NCBI GenBank assembly: GCA_039818825.1
Contig: JBCBTD010000038.1
Coordinates: 1 to 40,135 of the forward strand
Length of the DNA: 40,135 nucleotides
Source of the DNA: JBCBTD01 sp039818825
Lineage (GTDB): Bacteria; Pseudomonadota; Alphaproteobacteria; Geminicoccales; Geminicoccaceae
Direction of reading: 5' to 3'
Made by a program: the position numbers and the translations under genes. This document shows, in pieces, positions 16,245 through 25,000 of this stretch. Under the pieces are notes generated by a model. It searched no databases. It was not told the DNA's origin and was given only the letters and a program-made list of their open reading frames with translations. How positions within the stretch are numbered: position 1 is the first letter of the stretch; each line of letters opens with the position of its first letter.

Positions 16245-16946
16245 TCAGTTGGTGCGCAGGATGAAATCTGCGGCGCGGTTTCCGTAGTTGCGGACCTCGA
16301 CGCGGAACGGGCCGGTCCAGCGCGGATACCAGTCGCAACGCTCGCGATCGGAACCGCGCACCGAGCGGCAGATCTCGTTGCCGTTCTCGTCGAACACGAA
16401 GAGGTCGAGGTCGCTGACCCCGTAGCCCTGGATCGTGATGGTCGCCGGTTCGCCACCCCTGAATCGCGTGGTGTCGCCGTAGTAGGTGACTTGGCGGCCG
16501 GCACCGACGCGGCCGGAGGCCGTGCCGGGCCCGCGGACGCGGCCGCGCGGTGCGACACTTTCCATCTCGTCGATCACGGCGACGAGGTCAGGCTGGTCGT
16601 CGGCATGAGTCCGTGCGGCTTCCAGCGCCGCTTCGAGGCTCGGCCGATCGGCGCGCTCTGCCGGTTGCGGTGCGTCGCTTTCGTCGTCGTCGACGGCTTC
16701 GTAGTCGCGTTCTTCAGCGGGCGTCGCCGCGTAGATCCGTGCGGCGGCGATCAGCAGCACCGGGTCCTCGGCTTCCAAACCCATCAGGTAGAGCTGGTCG
16801 GCCAACGCCAGGTCGTCGACGGCGGTGCGCTCGGTCTTCGCCTCCGGATCGACGTTGGTGTCCTGGGCCCGCGCGGTCCCGGCCGCCCCACCGGCGAGGA
16901 GCAACAGCAAGGCGGCGGTCGTGGTCAAAAGCTGGAGCTTCTTCAT
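16245..16946 (-). CDS. Secreted protein of unrecognised family, first gene of the DegP unit
   Basis: The 233-residue protein has a Sec signal peptide (about 1-28, ARA before QDT). A helical region follows with GLEAEDPVLLIAAARIYAA, then an acidic linker (EAVDDDESD). The C-terminal domain contains DLDLFVFDE at 179-187, Cys193, Cys204, DWYPRWTGPFR and a terminal ILRTN. It aligns by eye along its length with the 209-residue protein at 14175-14804, which ends LLTN, and so defines a two-member family here. AAGGACG about 7 bases upstream supports the ATG at 16946. It leads the unit that includes the DegP-like protease, and its upstream region carries the element shared with the other protease unit. 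Function unknown. Confidence 0.8.
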   Translation of the reverse strand: MKKLQLLTTTAALLLLLAGGAAGTARAQDTNVDPEAKTERTAVDDLALADQLYLMGLEAEDPVLLIAAARIYAATPAEERDYEAVDDDESDAPQPAERADRPSLEAALEAARTHADDQPDLVAVIDEMESVAPRGRVRGPGTASGRVGAGRQVTYYGDTTRFRGGEPATITIQGYGVSDLDLFVFDENGNEICRSVRGSDRERCDWYPRWTGPFRVEVRNYGNRAADFILRTN

Positions 16947-17028
16947 CGAAACGTCCTTTCCATGAGCGGCTGCGCCCTCTGAACGAACCGCAAAAAAATT
17001 CATACACGAGGCGGCTGGGACCGTACTC

Positions 17029-17072
17029 CTTACGAAACTCGTCATCGACGGCCCGACGAACATTGTAAAGCG
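17029..17072 (-). promoter_or_regulatory. Shared upstream element, copy B (before the DegP unit)
   Basis: Read on the minus strand this is CGCTTTACAA, 4 bases, CGTC, 21 bases, GTAAG. It ends 83 bases upstream of the start codon at 16946. A second copy with nearly the same spacing lies before the protease-regulator-kinase unit (20715-20759). In both, the final GTAAG is preceded, 7 bases earlier, by TTAC or TGAC. TTTACA could be a -35 hexamer, but no convincing -10 follows. I favour a binding site for the response regulator encoded nearby. Confidence 0.4.
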
Positions 17073-17120
17073 TTCATGGCCAGCCAATGGCGAACGCCGA
17101 CGGGGCGCCGGCATCGACCT

Positions 17121-18530
17121 TCAGCCGGTGGCCTCGGGAATGGGCGCCTGGATCACCACACGCAGGCCCGGTTCGGCATCCTCGAGGCGGACGGTGAAGC
17201 CGTGGCGGTCGACCACGGCACGGACGAACGCCAGGCCGAGGCCGTGGCCCCCGGTGGTCGAAGCCACGCCGGCGACGAAGGGCTCGAAAGCCCGTTCTCG
17301 GTCCGCGGGCGGGATCCCTGGTCCCCTGTCCTCCACGGTGAGGAACACGCCGGCCGCCGAGCGTCCGGTGGCGAGACGGACGGCGCTGCCCGGCGGCGCG
17401 TGGCGACTGGCGTTGTCCAAGAGGTTGGCGACGACTTGGCCCAGCAAGGACGCTTCGCCGATGACCGTGGCGGGGCCGGCATCCACCACCAGCTCGGCGT
17501 CCGCAGTATCGACCAGTGGCTCGTACAGTTGGGCGGTGTCGGTCGCCACCGCCGCCAGATCGACGGTCGTGAAACCGCGCCGATCGCTGGCGGCCTGGCG
17601 GGAAATCTCCAGGAACGTTCGCACCAGGTGATTGCTGAGGTCGATCTCGACCAGGGCATCCGCGAGGGCGTCAGCCGCTTCGGCCGACGGCGCCGCGGCT
17701 TGGGCACGCTCCAGGCGCAGGCGCAGGCGGGCGAGGGGGGTCTTGAGCTCGTGGGCGGTCACGTCCGCGAACTGGCGCGCGTTCGCCATGAGTTGCGCGA
17801 TGCGGTCCAGCATGGCGTTGAGGTGGGTGTTCAAGCTGTCGAACTCGTCGGGAGGTACGCGGATCGGCAGGCGACGGCCCAACTCGCCTTGATCGCCGTG
17901 GCCGACATCGTCGCAGAACCGGTTGATCGCCTGCAGGCGCCGGAGGAGGAGGCGGCTGGCCGTGGCGGCGACGATGACGGCGAGCACGAAGCCGACAGCG
18001 CCACCGGCCACGGCGAGGACGAGCAAACGTTCGCTGGCGTCCCGAACCGCGGCGAGGCTGCGTGCGACCAGCAGCCGTTCGCCCGACGGCAGCACCGTGA
18101 TGCGACCGAGCGCCGGGATCAGCGCAGCGCCGCTCGGATAGTCGAACGCGATCCAACCGGCGGTGGCGGCGAGCAGTTCGGGCGTCGCCGGCAGATTGCC
18201 GACCGGGCAGATCCGCATGTCGTTCCGCGCCATCGCTACGTCCGGGCAGGCGCCTTCGGGCGTAACGAACGCGTAGAGCAAGGGTCGGTCCGGCGCGCGT
18301 CGCGCCCGCAGCACTTGGTCGAGTACGTCTACTGGCGCCTTGAAGCGCTCCAGCCGGCGCGACTCCTGAGCGACCAGCGCGCGCGCTTCGGCTTCCAGGG
18401 CGCGGCTGGCGACGACGTAGAGCGCCGTCGCCGACGACAGAATGAAACCGCCGATGATCAGGCTGAGGACCACCGCCAGCCGAGTGAACGCGGAACGGCG
18501 CGGCTCAGATCGTGGGTCGGCGGAGCACAT
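17121..18530 (-). CDS. Sensor histidine kinase (HAMP, HisKA, HATPase)
   Basis: The 469-residue protein has TM1 at about 17-41, a periplasmic region of about 125 residues, TM2 at about 168-190 and a HAMP domain. The HisKA box has phospho-accepting His260 (VTAHELKTPLARL). The ATP-binding domain has an N box at 369-377 (NLLDNASRH), G1 DRGPGIPP near 401 and G2 GGHGLGLAF near 427. The periplasmic sensor part contains Cys95 and Cys108, a possible disulfide. The start at 18530 lies inside the response regulator gene, a 26-base overlap that indicates co-translation. It presumably senses an envelope signal and phosphorylates the response regulator. The organisation is typical of EnvZ/QseC-like kinases, but the signal is unknown. 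Confidence 0.92.
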   Translation of the reverse strand: MCSADPRSEPRRSAFTRLAVVLSLIIGGFILSSATALYVVASRALEAEARALVAQESRRLERFKAPVDVLDQVLRARRAPDRPLLYAFVTPEGACPDVAMARNDMRICPVGNLPATPELLAATAGWIAFDYPSGAALIPALGRITVLPSGERLLVARSLAAVRDASERLLVLAVAGGAVGFVLAVIVAATASRLLLRRLQAINRFCDDVGHGDQGELGRRLPIRVPPDEFDSLNTHLNAMLDRIAQLMANARQFADVTAHELKTPLARLRLRLERAQAAAPSAEAADALADALVEIDLSNHLVRTFLEISRQAASDRRGFTTVDLAAVATDTAQLYEPLVDTADAELVVDAGPATVIGEASLLGQVVANLLDNASRHAPPGSAVRLATGRSAAGVFLTVEDRGPGIPPADRERAFEPFVAGVASTTGGHGLGLAFVRAVVDRHGFTVRLEDAEPGLRVVIQAPIPEATG

Positions 18531-19191
18531 AGCCGGTCCGTGGCAGCGTCTCGAGCATCTTCGCCTCGAACGGCTGATCGAGCTTCTTGCGCAGCCGCGA
18601 GACGTTGACGTCGACGACGGTGCTGCCGGGGTCGAAGCCGGGGCGGTAGCCGAGCACCCGCTCCAGGATCATGGCGCGTGTCACGACGTCGTCGACGTGC
18701 TCCGCCAACAGCCGGAGTAGCTTGAACTCGTTGCTGGTCAAGCGCAGCGGCTGGCCGCCGCGGGCCGCGGTCTCCGATTTCAGCCATACCTCCAGATCAC
18801 CGATCACCAACACTTCGGGGTGCGGTTGAGCGTTGGCGCGGCGGTGCACGGCGCGGAGCCGCGCCTCCAGCTCGCTGAGCGCAAAAGGCTTGCCGAGGTA
18901 GTCGTCGACGCCGCGCTCCAGGCCCTCGACCTTGTGTGCCGTCTCGGCGAGCGCGCTGAGGGCCAGGGCCGGCGTCAGCACCTCCAGCCGTCGGAGCTCG
19001 ATCAGCACGTCCAAGCCTTCGCCGTCGGGCAACATGCGGTCGAGGACCAACACGTCGTAGGACGCTGCGGCTGCTTTTACCACGCCGTCGGCGACGGTTT
19101 CCGCCACGTCGACCTCTATCCCGCGTGGGCGCAACGCGCTGGCGACGTCGTTGGCCAAGGTGGCGTCGTCTTCGACCATCAAAACGCGCAT
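18505..19191 (-). CDS. OmpR-family response regulator
   Basis: The 228-residue protein has a receiver domain with the acidic pocket Glu7/Asp8/Asp9, phospho-accepting Asp51 (VLVLDRMLPDGEG) and conserved Lys101 (LGKPF). A winged-helix DNA-binding domain follows (LTSNEFKLLRLLAEH, then VDVNVSRLRKKLD and TLPRTGYVL). The ATG at 19191 begins the family's conserved N-terminus. The gene lies 31 bases after the protease gene and overlaps the kinase gene. The likely targets are its own unit and the DegP unit, which share an upstream element at 20715-20759 and 17029-17072. Confidence 0.93.
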   Translation of the reverse strand: MRVLMVEDDATLANDVASALRPRGIEVDVAETVADGVVKAAAASYDVLVLDRMLPDGEGLDVLIELRRLEVLTPALALSALAETAHKVEGLERGVDDYLGKPFALSELEARLRAVHRRANAQPHPEVLVIGDLEVWLKSETAARGGQPLRLTSNEFKLLRLLAEHVDDVVTRAMILERVLGYRPGFDPGSTVVDVNVSRLRKKLDQPFEAKMLETLPRTGYVLRRPTI

Positions 19192-19222
19192 GACGATCTC
19201 ACTTTCCTTCGGGTGGCCAGTT

Positions 19223-20641
19223 TCAATAGGGGCCGCCGACCGGTGCCGCGACGTTGCCCCGGTGGCCGGCACCGCCGCCGAGCGCCAGATAGCGCGGGCT
19301 CTCGGCGCCACGCTGGACCAGCAGGGCCACCGGTCGTGAGGTCGGCTGCAACAACGAGGCCGCCCGCGCGGTCGTGGTGACGGTCTCGCGGTCGATCGCC
19401 AACAACCGATCGCCGGCCCGCAGCCCGGCGCGGTGGGCGGCGCTGCCGACGGGTGGGGTCGCCAGCACCAGGCCGTTCGACCCTTCCGGCGTGGTTCGGT
19501 CGAAGCGGATGCCGAGGGGTTCGAGGTTGCGGGCCCTGATCCCGTGGGCGTCATTTCCAGCCGCGTCGGCCCCGGGCGACGGCCGGCGGCTGGCGATCGG
19601 TGGCGGGCTGGCGCCGAGCACGACCGCCACGTCGGCGACGCCGTCGCGCTGCACGGTGAGATGGATCGTGTCGCCGGCCTGCCTCGGCATCAAGGCGCGT
19701 GGCAGATCGCGGACGTGGGCGAGCGGCCGTCCGTCCGCGGCTTGGAGGACGTCGCCGGGGCGGAGCTGACCGTCGGCTGGTGATCCCGGGTGCACGTGAG
19801 CGACCAGCAGCCCTCCGGGTCCATCCGTTCCGAGGCTGCGGGCCAGAGGTGTCTCCAGCGTTTGGACCTCCACCCCGAGATAGGGTCGCGCGACGTGGCC
19901 TTCGGTCCGGAGCGCAGCGACCACCGACGCCACGAGCTGCGCCGGGACCGCGAATCCGATGCCGACGTTGTACGGCGCTGCATCGACGATGGCGGTGTTG
20001 ACGCCGGCGACGCGGCCGGTCGTGTCCAAGAGTGGGCCGCCGGAGCTGCCGGGGTTGAGTGCGGCGTCATGTTGGATGAAGCCCACCGGATCAACGCTGT
20101 CGTAGGGGCGTTCCAGGCCCGAGACGACGCCGACGGATACACTTGCCGCGTAGCCGAACGGATCGCCGATGGCGATCACGGTGGCGCCGAGCGGCGGTGG
20201 TTCCATGACGAACGCCAGCGCCGGCAGCCCTGCCGTCGGTGCCACGCGCAACAGCGCTAAATCGGTGAGCGGATCGGCACCGACCAGCGCGGCGTCGAGT
20301 GTTCGGCCATCTTGGGTTTGGACGACCAGTGGCCCAGCCATCTGCACGACGTGCCAGTTGGTGACGATGAAACCATCTTCGCCGACGACGAACCCGGCGG
20401 CCTGGCGCTGGCCGCGCGCCGCCTCGAGGCCCTGGTGCTGGAGGGAAGTCGGCAGCGCCGATGGGCGATTGACGAGCACCGTCACGATCGCCGGCAGGGC
20501 TCGTGCGACCACCGCGCTGACGTCGGACGTGGGCTCGCCGGACGCTGCCATCGCCGGGATGGCAGCAGCCAGCGCCGCCCAACACGATCCACTGCGGAGC
20601 ACGAGCCGCCTCGACAGCGCGGCGCAACGAACGAACGTCAT
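19223..20641 (-). CDS. Secreted trypsin-like serine protease with two PDZ domains (S1C/HtrA type)
   Basis: The 472-residue protein has an N-terminal signal (about 1-33, with hydrophobic AALAAAIPAMA). The trypsin-like domain has His97 (TNWHVV), Asp127 (LTDLALL) and Ser200 in GSSGGP, a slight variant of the usual GNSGG. Two PDZ segments follow, one with GLLVAHVHPGSPADGQLRPGD and another near the C-terminus with APPVGSAAH-like (here ATPPVGSAAHRAGLRAGDRL). The start at 20641 has GGGGGAG about 8 bases upstream. It is the first gene of a unit that continues with the response regulator and kinase. Placing an HtrA-type protease ahead of its likely regulators suggests feedback between proteolytic capacity and signalling. 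Confidence 0.88.
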   Translation of the reverse strand: MTFVRCAALSRRLVLRSGSCWAALAAAIPAMAASGEPTSDVSAVVARALPAIVTVLVNRPSALPTSLQHQGLEAARGQRQAAGFVVGEDGFIVTNWHVVQMAGPLVVQTQDGRTLDAALVGADPLTDLALLRVAPTAGLPALAFVMEPPPLGATVIAIGDPFGYAASVSVGVVSGLERPYDSVDPVGFIQHDAALNPGSSGGPLLDTTGRVAGVNTAIVDAAPYNVGIGFAVPAQLVASVVAALRTEGHVARPYLGVEVQTLETPLARSLGTDGPGGLLVAHVHPGSPADGQLRPGDVLQAADGRPLAHVRDLPRALMPRQAGDTIHLTVQRDGVADVAVVLGASPPPIASRRPSPGADAAGNDAHGIRARNLEPLGIRFDRTTPEGSNGLVLATPPVGSAAHRAGLRAGDRLLAIDRETVTTTARAASLLQPTSRPVALLVQRGAESPRYLALGGGAGHRGNVAAPVGGPY

Positions 20642-21084
20642 CGGCGAACTCCCCCAGCCGTGCCCTCAGGTCTCACGGCAACGCCGAATGTGGACCAAGT
20701 TTCTGCCGCCGTGGCTTACAACTGCCGTAAGCATCGGTGCTGACGGGTCTTGTAAAGCGCCAGCACGCCTCGCCGCGGGCAAGATGCCGATCGTACTTCC
20801 GCGCGACCCGGGCCGACGACGTTGGCCACAGGGAGCGGCGTGGCTTGGAGCCGGACCGCTGTGCGAACGACGGAGGCGGAGCGATGCCGAACATCGAGGG
20901 GCCGAGCGCGAGGACGATCGTCGGCGCAGCATCACGCCTTTGCAAAGATCCGTTCACGAAAGTCCCGCCTCACAACCGCTCGAGCGGCACCTCAGGTGCG
21001 GCGCACGACCAATTCCCGGATGGTGCCGAGCTTCATGCAGGGGTAGGGCTTGGTTGTCGTCCATGTCACGAACGAGCTGAATCG
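20642..21084. other. Divergent region between the protease-regulator unit and the caspase operon
   Basis: This 443-base stretch carries shared-element copy A (20715-20759) and the perfect palindrome CTTTGCAAAG at 20938-20947. A frame running through it toward the lipoprotein gene has no signal peptide or domain and is treated as non-coding. It is the only upstream region available to the caspase operon, whose promoter I could not define. Confidence 0.5.
20715..20759 (-). promoter_or_regulatory. Shared upstream element, copy A (before the protease-regulator-kinase unit)
   Basis: On the minus strand this reads CGCTTTACAA, 4 bases, CGTC, 22 bases, GTAAG, and ends 74 bases before the start codon at 20641. 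It contains the inverted repeat CTTAC-N7-GTAAG. It matches copy B at 17029-17072 in sequence, order and spacing. Because this copy precedes the response regulator's own unit, autoregulation is a natural reading. Confidence 0.4.
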
Positions 21085-22017
21085 ATGCCGAATGCAGCCG
21101 AGTATTACCGGTTGGTCCAGGCGCCGAGGTCGAGCAAGCTTCGCGCTTCGGTCGCTCTCGTCGCGTTGTCCTTGGGGGTGGCGGGTTGCACGCCCACCGT
21201 CGACGCGGTCAATCGCGGGTTTGCCCGGTTGGGATCGGGCAGCTTTGCCAGTCAGACGGCGGACCCCGCCTGCTACGTGGACCGCGGCAAGGTCGCGGAG
21301 TTCGAGGAGTACTTCGACAAGACCCTCGTTGCGGCGACGTTCGGCGGCGCGATCGTCGGCGGCATCGCCGGTGCGGCCGCCGGTGGCGGCGACATCGGTT
21401 CGATTCTCGCTGGTGCTGCGATCGGCGGTACGGCGGCGCTGGCGGGCACCTACATCTCCAAGCTCCAGGGTGGTGGCGCCTATCAGGCGTTGCAGACCGC
21501 GCTGACCGACGTTCGTACCGAAAACCAACGGGTCGACCAGTTCAATGCGGCGCTGCGGGCACTGAAGAATTGCCGGCTGGCCGAGGCCCGGCAGATCCGC
21601 ACGGAGTTCCTCGACGGCGCCATGTCCAAGGAAGCCGCCGAAGCGCAGATGGCGGCGGTCCGCACCCGGCACGATCAGGACATCGCCCAGGGTCGCAAGG
21701 TCGCCGACAGTATCTCCGCGCGGACCGACCAGTACGTGATGGCCTACAACACCATCGCCGCCGACAACGGCTATCGCGGGCTGGAGGTGATCGCGCCGCA
21801 GCCGCGGCAGCGCACCCGGTCGGTGCGGGTCGCGAGCGCGCCCAAGGCGACGCCGGCCAACGACGAGGCGAACAGTTTCGCCATGGACTCAGCCGAGCGC
21901 AACGACATCGCCGAGCTGCAGGAAGAGTGCATCACCAACGTCCAGAAGCGGGACGACTGCTTCGAGACGTTGGCTGAAGCCGAGGACGCGGCGAATGGCG
22001 GCGCGTTCACCTTGTGA
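21085..22017 (+). CDS. Glycine-zipper outer-membrane-type lipoprotein, first gene of the caspase operon
   Basis: The 310-residue protein has a lipoprotein signal peptide whose lipobox (GVAGC) places the lipidated Cys at 35. The next residues are Thr-Pro, not Asp, which fits outer-membrane sorting in proteobacteria. A Gly/Ala-rich segment at about 83-122 (FGGAIVGGIAGAAAGGG and AAIGGTAALAG) is a glycine-zipper pattern that could pack against or enter a membrane. The C-terminal half is charged and helical, likely coiled coil (about 130-215), with further cysteines at 63, 163, 282 and 292. The ribosome site (GAGC) is weak. I do not recognise a named family. Its place ahead of three caspase-like genes suggests a membrane anchor or scaffold. 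Confidence 0.8.
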   Translation: MPNAAEYYRLVQAPRSSKLRASVALVALSLGVAGCTPTVDAVNRGFARLGSGSFASQTADPACYVDRGKVAEFEEYFDKTLVAATFGGAIVGGIAGAAAGGGDIGSILAGAAIGGTAALAGTYISKLQGGGAYQALQTALTDVRTENQRVDQFNAALRALKNCRLAEARQIRTEFLDGAMSKEAAEAQMAAVRTRHDQDIAQGRKVADSISARTDQYVMAYNTIAADNGYRGLEVIAPQPRQRTRSVRVASAPKATPANDEANSFAMDSAERNDIAELQEECITNVQKRDDCFETLAEAEDAANGGAFTL

Positions 22018-22020
22018 GGT

Positions 22021-22045
22021 GACCTGTCGGCAAGAACGGCAGGTC
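22021..22045 (+). other. Intercistronic hairpin after the lipoprotein gene
   Basis: GACCTGTCG at 22021-22029 pairs with CGGCAGGTC at 22037-22045 (nine pairs, one G-U) around a 7-base loop, just 3 bases after the lipoprotein stop. No T-run follows and the ribosome site of the next gene lies 11 bases on. It may stabilise or process the mRNA, or attenuate readthrough, so that more lipoprotein than caspase is made. Confidence 0.5.
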
Positions 22046-22069
22046 CTGACGGTTCGGAGGCACGGGTCG

Positions 22070-25000
22070 ATGCAAGGTCACCGACGAGGACGCCGGACGT
22101 GCCTTGCGGCGATCGTCCTGTTGACGATCGCGGCGACCGACGTGGCCGCTGGCGAGCCGCCGGCCGAGCCGATCCTCCGGATCGAAACCGGCACCCACAC
22201 CGCGACGATCACCGATCTCGCCGTGGCGCCCGACGGGCTGGTCGCGACGGTCTCGGAGGACAAGACCTTGCGGCTGTGGCAGCCGTCGGACGGCGCGCCG
22301 GTCGCCACCATCCGGCCGCCGATCGCGCCTGGTGTGGACGGCCTCCTCAACGCCGCGGCCTTCGCCTACTCGCCCAACGGGCGGTTCCTGCTGGCCGGCG
22401 GCCTCTCCGGGCAGAGCTGGGACAATACCAACTGGCTCTACGTCATCGATTCCGTCAGCGGCAAGATCGTGTTTCAGACGACGTTGGCAGCGGCGGTGGT
22501 TGGGCTCGACGTCCACGTCGTTGGCGACGTGCCTCGGAATGTTGCGATCGCGCTGGCCAATGCGGCTCGAGGCACTTTCGGCGTCCGGGTCACCAACCGC
22601 TCGCTGCAGACCATGTACGAGGTGGCGCTGGAGGCGCGTCCGGCTGCCGCCAAGTTCGCCGCCGACGGCCGGCTCGTGGTCGCCACCGACGACGGCTCGT
22701 TGCAAGTGTTCGGCCGTGCAGAGACCGATCCGGGCGAACCCGATCTGCTGGCGTCCAGTCAGATCTCCTCGCCATCGGCGGAGCAGCTGGCGCCACGGGT
22801 CGTCAGCGTCCATCCCGACAGCGAGGTGTTTGCGGTCGGCTACCGCAATGCCAGGTTCGTGGACGTCTTCCGTACCGGGGATCTGAGCCTCGTCGGCCGG
22901 CTCCGATTGGGTCTGGATGACGGGACACCGCAGATCAACGCGCTGGCCTGGGTCGACGAGGGGCCGGACGGCGTGACGCTTTGGGCCGGCGGTGGGCTTG
23001 CTTCGCCAAACGGCAAGCGGGTCGTGCGTCGTTGGCCGGACGCATCCGACGCTCGCCTCTACGACGACGTCGAGGTGTCGGACGATGCCATCACGGTCCT
23101 GACCCCGGCGCCCGGGGGCGGGGTCTTCTTCGCCGCGTCCGACCCCGTGTGGGGGGCGATCCGTCCGGATGCATCGATCAGCTTCGTCAACACCGCGCCC
23201 GGCAACGACCATCGTGAGTTGTTCGCCAAAGGCTTCGCCGTCGCGGCCGACGCGGCGCAGATCAGCTTTCGCGAGACCCATGGTGCGGACACGCGCTGGA
23301 CCACATTCGACGCGTCGAAGCTCCTGCTCGTCGAACGAGGACCGACGGCGACCTTCGCGCAGCCGTTGCCGCCGCCGGACCTCGACGACTGGCAGAACCA
23401 TCGCGAGCCGACGTACCGGGGGCAGCCGCTGACGCTGGCGCCGGGCGAGTTCGCCCGCAGTGCCGATTCGCTCCCCGACGGCCGCTTCGTCATCGGCGCG
23501 GACTACAGCGTCTACCTGTTCGGCGCCGACGGCGACCTGCTGATGCGCCAGCCCGTCGACAGCCCGGCCTTCGGCGTGGTCGTCGACCCGACCGGCAAAC
23601 GCTTGGTCGTCGCGTTCGGCGACGGCAGTTTGCGCTGGCTTTCGTTGGCCGAGGGCGCCGAGCTGGACGAGCTCGGAACCCTGTTCGTGGCGGAAGGCGA
23701 CCGCTGGGTAGCGTGGCTTCCAGACGGCCGCTTCGCCGCTTCGGCCAATGGCGGGACCGAACTCGTCGGCTACCACCTGAACCGAAGCGCCAACGAAGCC
23801 GCGGAGTTCGTCGACTTCGGCCAGCTGTTCGAGCAGATGTACGCGCCGGACGCCATCCGCGCGGCACTCGGCGCCGATTCGATCGCCGCGGAGCGCTTGG
23901 TCGACGACGATGCCACCAGTGCGCAGCAGCTTCTCGCGACCATCGAACGGCCCACGGTCGAGGTCGCGGGGCTGTGCTTCGACGGCGCGCGTGGGCCCGA
24001 TGGCTGCATGGAGGCGGTGCGGCTTACACGGGCGGTGCGCCGCGCGCCGACTGGCGCCCCGGCGGCGTCGTTCAACTTGCCCGAGGGTGTCCAAGACGTC
24101 CGCATCCGGTTCCGCGTGCAGATGGACGGCGAGCCCGAGGGCATCAACGTGTTCGTCAATGGCCAGACCGTCGGCTTGGTCACCCGCGGTGTCAGCCGGG
24201 CGCGGATCGGCGCCGAAGAGACCTGGCAGATCTTCGAGCGGCCGTTGCGCGTCGGCCCTGGCGAAAACCGTATCAGGGTTCGCGTGGCCGGCGCCGACGG
24301 CGTCTACGGCAAGTCCGAAGAGATCGTGGTCACGGCGCGTCCGGCGGCTCGCGAAGAGCGGACTTTGCACGTGCTGGCGGTCGGCACCAACGACTATCGT
24401 GGTGAGATCCCGCGACTGGCCTCGGCGGAAGCCGACGCCATCGATTTGGGGGATATCCTGGAGCGCTACGGCGAGCAGGCCTACGATGCGGTGAGCGTCA
24501 GATCGCTGGTCGCCGACCAGGTGACGCGGGATGGAACCTTGGAGGCGATCGCCGAGATCGCGGCCGTGGTCGAGCCGATCGATTCGGTCGTCATCTACTT
24601 CGCCGGTCACGGCCGCATGGAAGAAGACCGCTACCACTTCCTGCCGATCGACGTGATCCGACGGAGCGAGGTCGCCAGCCACGGTTTGTCCGAGGCGGAC
24701 ATCCTCGACAGCGTCAGCGCCATCCGCGCCGAAAACATCATGATCGCACTCGACACCTGCCACGCCGGAGGGTTCCCCTCGGAAATCGGCGGGCGGCTTC
24801 GACATCAAAGCGGCTACTACGTGCTCGCGGCTTCGGCCGAGGTCGAAGAAGCGCTCGATACCATCGGCGACAACGGCGCCTTCATGACCGCATTCAAGGA
24901 GGCGACACTCGGCGGTGAGGCAGCGCTCCGCTCGGGCGTCGTCACCGCGTGGAACGTCGGCGGCTACATCCAGCAGCGCGTCGCCGAGCTGGCAGCAGAG

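Noticed and set aside
20737..21084. N-terminal extension of the lipoprotein gene
   Set aside because: The extra residues would bury the lipobox signal peptide inside the protein, and they show no domain.
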